A DNA stretch of 64,000 nt from the NCBI GenBank assembly GCA_905250125.1, contig CAJNOL010001054.1, forward strand, positions 19,273 to 83,272. The letters are read 5' to 3'. Below the pieces are notes generated by a model that did not search any database, was not told where the DNA came from, and was given only the letters and a program-made list of their open reading frames with translations. Source of the stretch: Rotaria sordida. Taxonomy: Eukaryota; Rotifera; Eurotatoria; Philodinida; Philodinidae. The position numbers and the translations under genes are program-made. Below are positions 61,525 to 64,000 of the stretch, piece after piece (position 1 is the first letter of the stretch; each line of letters opens with the position of its first letter).

Positions 61525-63586
61525 TTGAATCATTTACCAGATGAAATTCTTATTTAGATTTTTAAAAAATTCTCTAATGCAGTAATACTTTATTCTTTGT
61601 CAGGTGTTAATAAACGATTAAATAAAATTGTACATGACTCGATTTTTACAAATGATTTCTCTCTTTTTATGTCAACATCGGATGGTTTAGTTTATTCATT
61701 ATCTTATCTAATACTTTATCGATTTTATTCAGATATTTTACCTTCGATTGATCAAAAAATCGAATGGGTTCATCTTGAATCGTTTGAATGGGAGTTATTC
61801 TTGATGTTAAAAATGATCCTAATTTATATTGAATTAGTTTAGATAATATTGAAGAAAAAAAGGTCTAGATCTTTTTACTAGTAACGATATTTTTGTTTTA
61901 TTCTTTGAATAATAGACATATGAAATCTATAAATGAAATAAATTCCTAGATAAATATTTGGTTTGATTAATTAGATAATTAGAGATATGATTAAGTTTAA
62001 AATCATTTTTAATTTGATTCCTATTTATCAGTATGAAGAGAAGAAGATTGTCATAAAAGAGATGATCTTTCATGAAATTTATATACTTATATAAAAAATA
62101 AAATACGTAGATATTATCTCTAATTTACAGTTTCAAATAAATTTTTGAAAAATAATATGTCGAATAAAAAGATAGTTAATATAACAATTGAGATACAGTA
62201 GAAATAAATTAGTCGAAAGAAAACAAAATCAATAAACTATAGATAAATATAATCATTGATTAGATGAAACGTTCCATAATTCCTTAATTGAATAATCAAC
62301 TTTTATCAGTTACTATCGATATTAGTAGAAAGAGAACACAAAATTATCTAACAAACAATAATGCAATTATATTTAATCGTATCTTTACTATGTTTCCTAA
62401 TTTACAATATTGAAATTTTGGTCGATCTTCAATTTCCGATGAACGATTATCCTTTTGTTTTATACGTCTAACTGTTATTTCTAGAAATTTGTTAGAATTC
62501 TATGTCTGCTTGAGAAGTTTTTATGATTGTCTTTATTTACTTGATGGAGATTTCAATAAACTTCATAGACTTTATGTTGATCTCAGTGTCATTGGCTATA
62601 AGAAGAGAAGAGTTAACAATATGGGAAATTATTTTTTCAATTAATATCTTATTTAAATGAATTAATAATATTGTTTTCTTCTAGAAAAAACTACCTAGTT
62701 TTAAATCTTTTTGGTTACATTGTGAAACAATAACATTTGTTTATGATGAATTAGTTTTACCACTATTATATCGAATGTGAAATTTCTAAAAGGTTGATTT
62801 GTATATTAATGTTGGTGAAAGAAAAAGATTTGTTTAATGGTAATGATTTGAAGATGAATATTATTAATTATATTCCACAATTAAACAAATTCACATTTTA
62901 TATTTGTTGATTAAGTAGCTTTTATAATGATATTAATTTACCATAAAATGATGATATTGAAAAGATATTTAGTAACTTTAATGATAAACAAATTATCTAT
63001 TGGACTGATTATTTTCCAAAAGTAAAAAAAGGTTATTGTCAGATTTATTCATATCCATATCAACTGAAATATTATAATAATATAAATAATTTTCAAGGTG
63101 GAATATTTAAATATGTTCGTCAAGTTGAATTATATGATCAACGTCCTTTTCAACATGAATTTTTCCTTCGAATTGCTAAATTATTTCCATTGATGGAAGA
63201 ATTAATTATGCATAACGAACAACGACAAATTAATAAACAATTTAGAAAATCAAGACTTACTAATCATTAAATATCTTTATCTTAAACAACTTGATCTTAT
63301 TCAAAGTTGCATAGATTATTATCAACAATTCTTATTCGATACGAAAATCAATTTAGCATTTGGTGTTTGTGTTTATATGATTTATGAATTAGTAAAACAA
63401 GTGACGCGCAATTTCACAAGAAATAGAACAAGAACTAATTGTGCGAAGATTAATTATGTAAATTTATCTGGAGAAATACAATATTCGAGATATTCTGATC
63501 ATTTTTCTGGTGAAAAACAACAACTTCCTCAATATGTAAAAGACTATTTTCCTCATACACAAATTGATTTGTTTTGGCATAAGTAA
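61525..63586 (+). pseudogene. F-box-like leucine-rich protein pseudogene
   Basis: The F-box reads NHLPDEILI, TAG, IFKKFSNAVILYSLSGVNKR (61525-61620). The flanking segment FTNDFSLFMSTSDG, LVYSLSYLILYRF follows. A frameshift near 61798 and a decayed stretch come next. LRR-like parts return at 62350-62600 (MFPNLQY, ISRNLLEFYVCLRSFYDCLY). An intron acceptor (TTCTTCTAG, ending 62684) precedes KLPSFKSFWLHCETITF VYDELVLPLLYRM. Later pieces in shifting frames end in the open frame RNFTRNRTRTNCAKINYVNL and YVKDYFPHTQIDLFWHK, with TAA at 63586. F-box proteins recruit substrates to SCF ubiquitin ligases. The family is expanded in bdelloids. Several stops and shifts make it non-functional. Residue spaces here mark separate segments. 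Confidence 0.72.
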
Positions 63587-64000
63587 TGCTTATATCAGGG
63601 TTAACGAAGAGAAATCTGTTTAAATAATATTGATCATTTATGAGCATAAAATGAAAATTCGAATGTCTGACATTTTCTCTTATTACGTACTGATAGGTTA
63701 TAGTCAACATTATCGTTCTATTCTAAAATATATTTATTCAAAATTATCAAGATGTTTTAAAACTAATGTAACTCTCTTATTATAATAATTAAGAGTTGAA
63801 GTAATATTATTCTTTTAGTGTTGTCATATGACCATCCATAAGATGACATCATTTTTTGACATAACTATGTAACGTTTATTATAATATGTTCTTTCAGTTT
63901 AGATTTATTGAATATAAAGGTGAAAATTATTTTTGTTAAAAACGCATATACGTAAACGTAGGATATCCTAGGTCTGGATTCGAGTATTTTCGAGTATTTC
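63587..64000. other. Right edge, no gene recognised
   Basis: A minus frame at 63450-63710 only mirrors the F-box relic. The last bases include a small direct repeat (CGAGTATTTT, CGAGTATTTC). Nothing else is supported. Confidence 0.4.

Noticed and set aside
1..64000. CRISPR arrays, bacterial operons, Shine-Dalgarno sites, prophage
   Set aside because: No regularly spaced identical repeats with unique spacers; the window is eukaryotic with spliceosomal introns.

Overview
This window is eukaryotic nuclear DNA, most likely from a bdelloid rotifer (Rotaria/Adineta type). The evidence is very short GT-AG introns (38-82 bp), chemoreceptor-like rhodopsin-family GPCRs and F-box-like LRR proteins of the kind expanded in bdelloids, a B-box/TLDc-like gene, mariner elements, an Athena-type Penelope-like RT remnant, and a strongly A+T-rich background. 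The species assignment is inference from family resemblance; no database was searched. A run of exactly 100 N (27682-27781) marks a scaffold gap.

The window is a gene graveyard. Only one protein gene looks intact: a two-exon 7TM receptor on the minus strand (2572-3607). Almost everything else recognisable is broken. The relics are a zinc-knuckle retroelement ORF1 (164-1470), an Athena-like RT (5402-6223), an intron-containing Rep-like SF3 helicase (7010-7551), two dead mariners (7560-8280 and 22730-23959), two GPCR pseudogenes (18424-19330 and 26256-27110), a B-box/TLDc pseudogene (20376-21477), a secreted-protein fragment (22148-22318), an aldo/keto-reductase fragment (32699-32970), two F-box-like relics (33227-33383 and 61525-63586), an ankyrin-like fragment (50238-50528) and a decayed splicing factor SF1/BBP (58052-60694).

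Layout: 1-10 kb is relics and repeats, including a duplicated repeat rich in AGCGRCTAG motifs and a strikingly regular CCAAT-box array. 10-18.4 kb is an A+T-rich desert. 18.4-27.1 kb holds the densest set of gene relics. 27.7-29.2 kb is minisatellite-built inverted-repeat DNA around the assembly gap. 29-58 kb is mostly desert carrying several transposase-less inverted-repeat elements: a 1.78-kb hAT-like one with an 8-bp target duplication, a MITE at 40.7 kb, foldbacks at 43.2 and 50.5 kb, and a Tc1/mariner-style one at 56.7 kb. 58-63.6 kb holds the SF1 relic (split by another foldback) and the F-box relic.

No set of genes here works together as a pathway. The signals most worth following are the phased CCAAT array (9852-10041), the twin repeat before it, the intron-bearing Rep-like helicase, and the family of minisatellite-ended inverted-repeat elements. 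I did not find a convincing new multi-gene system.
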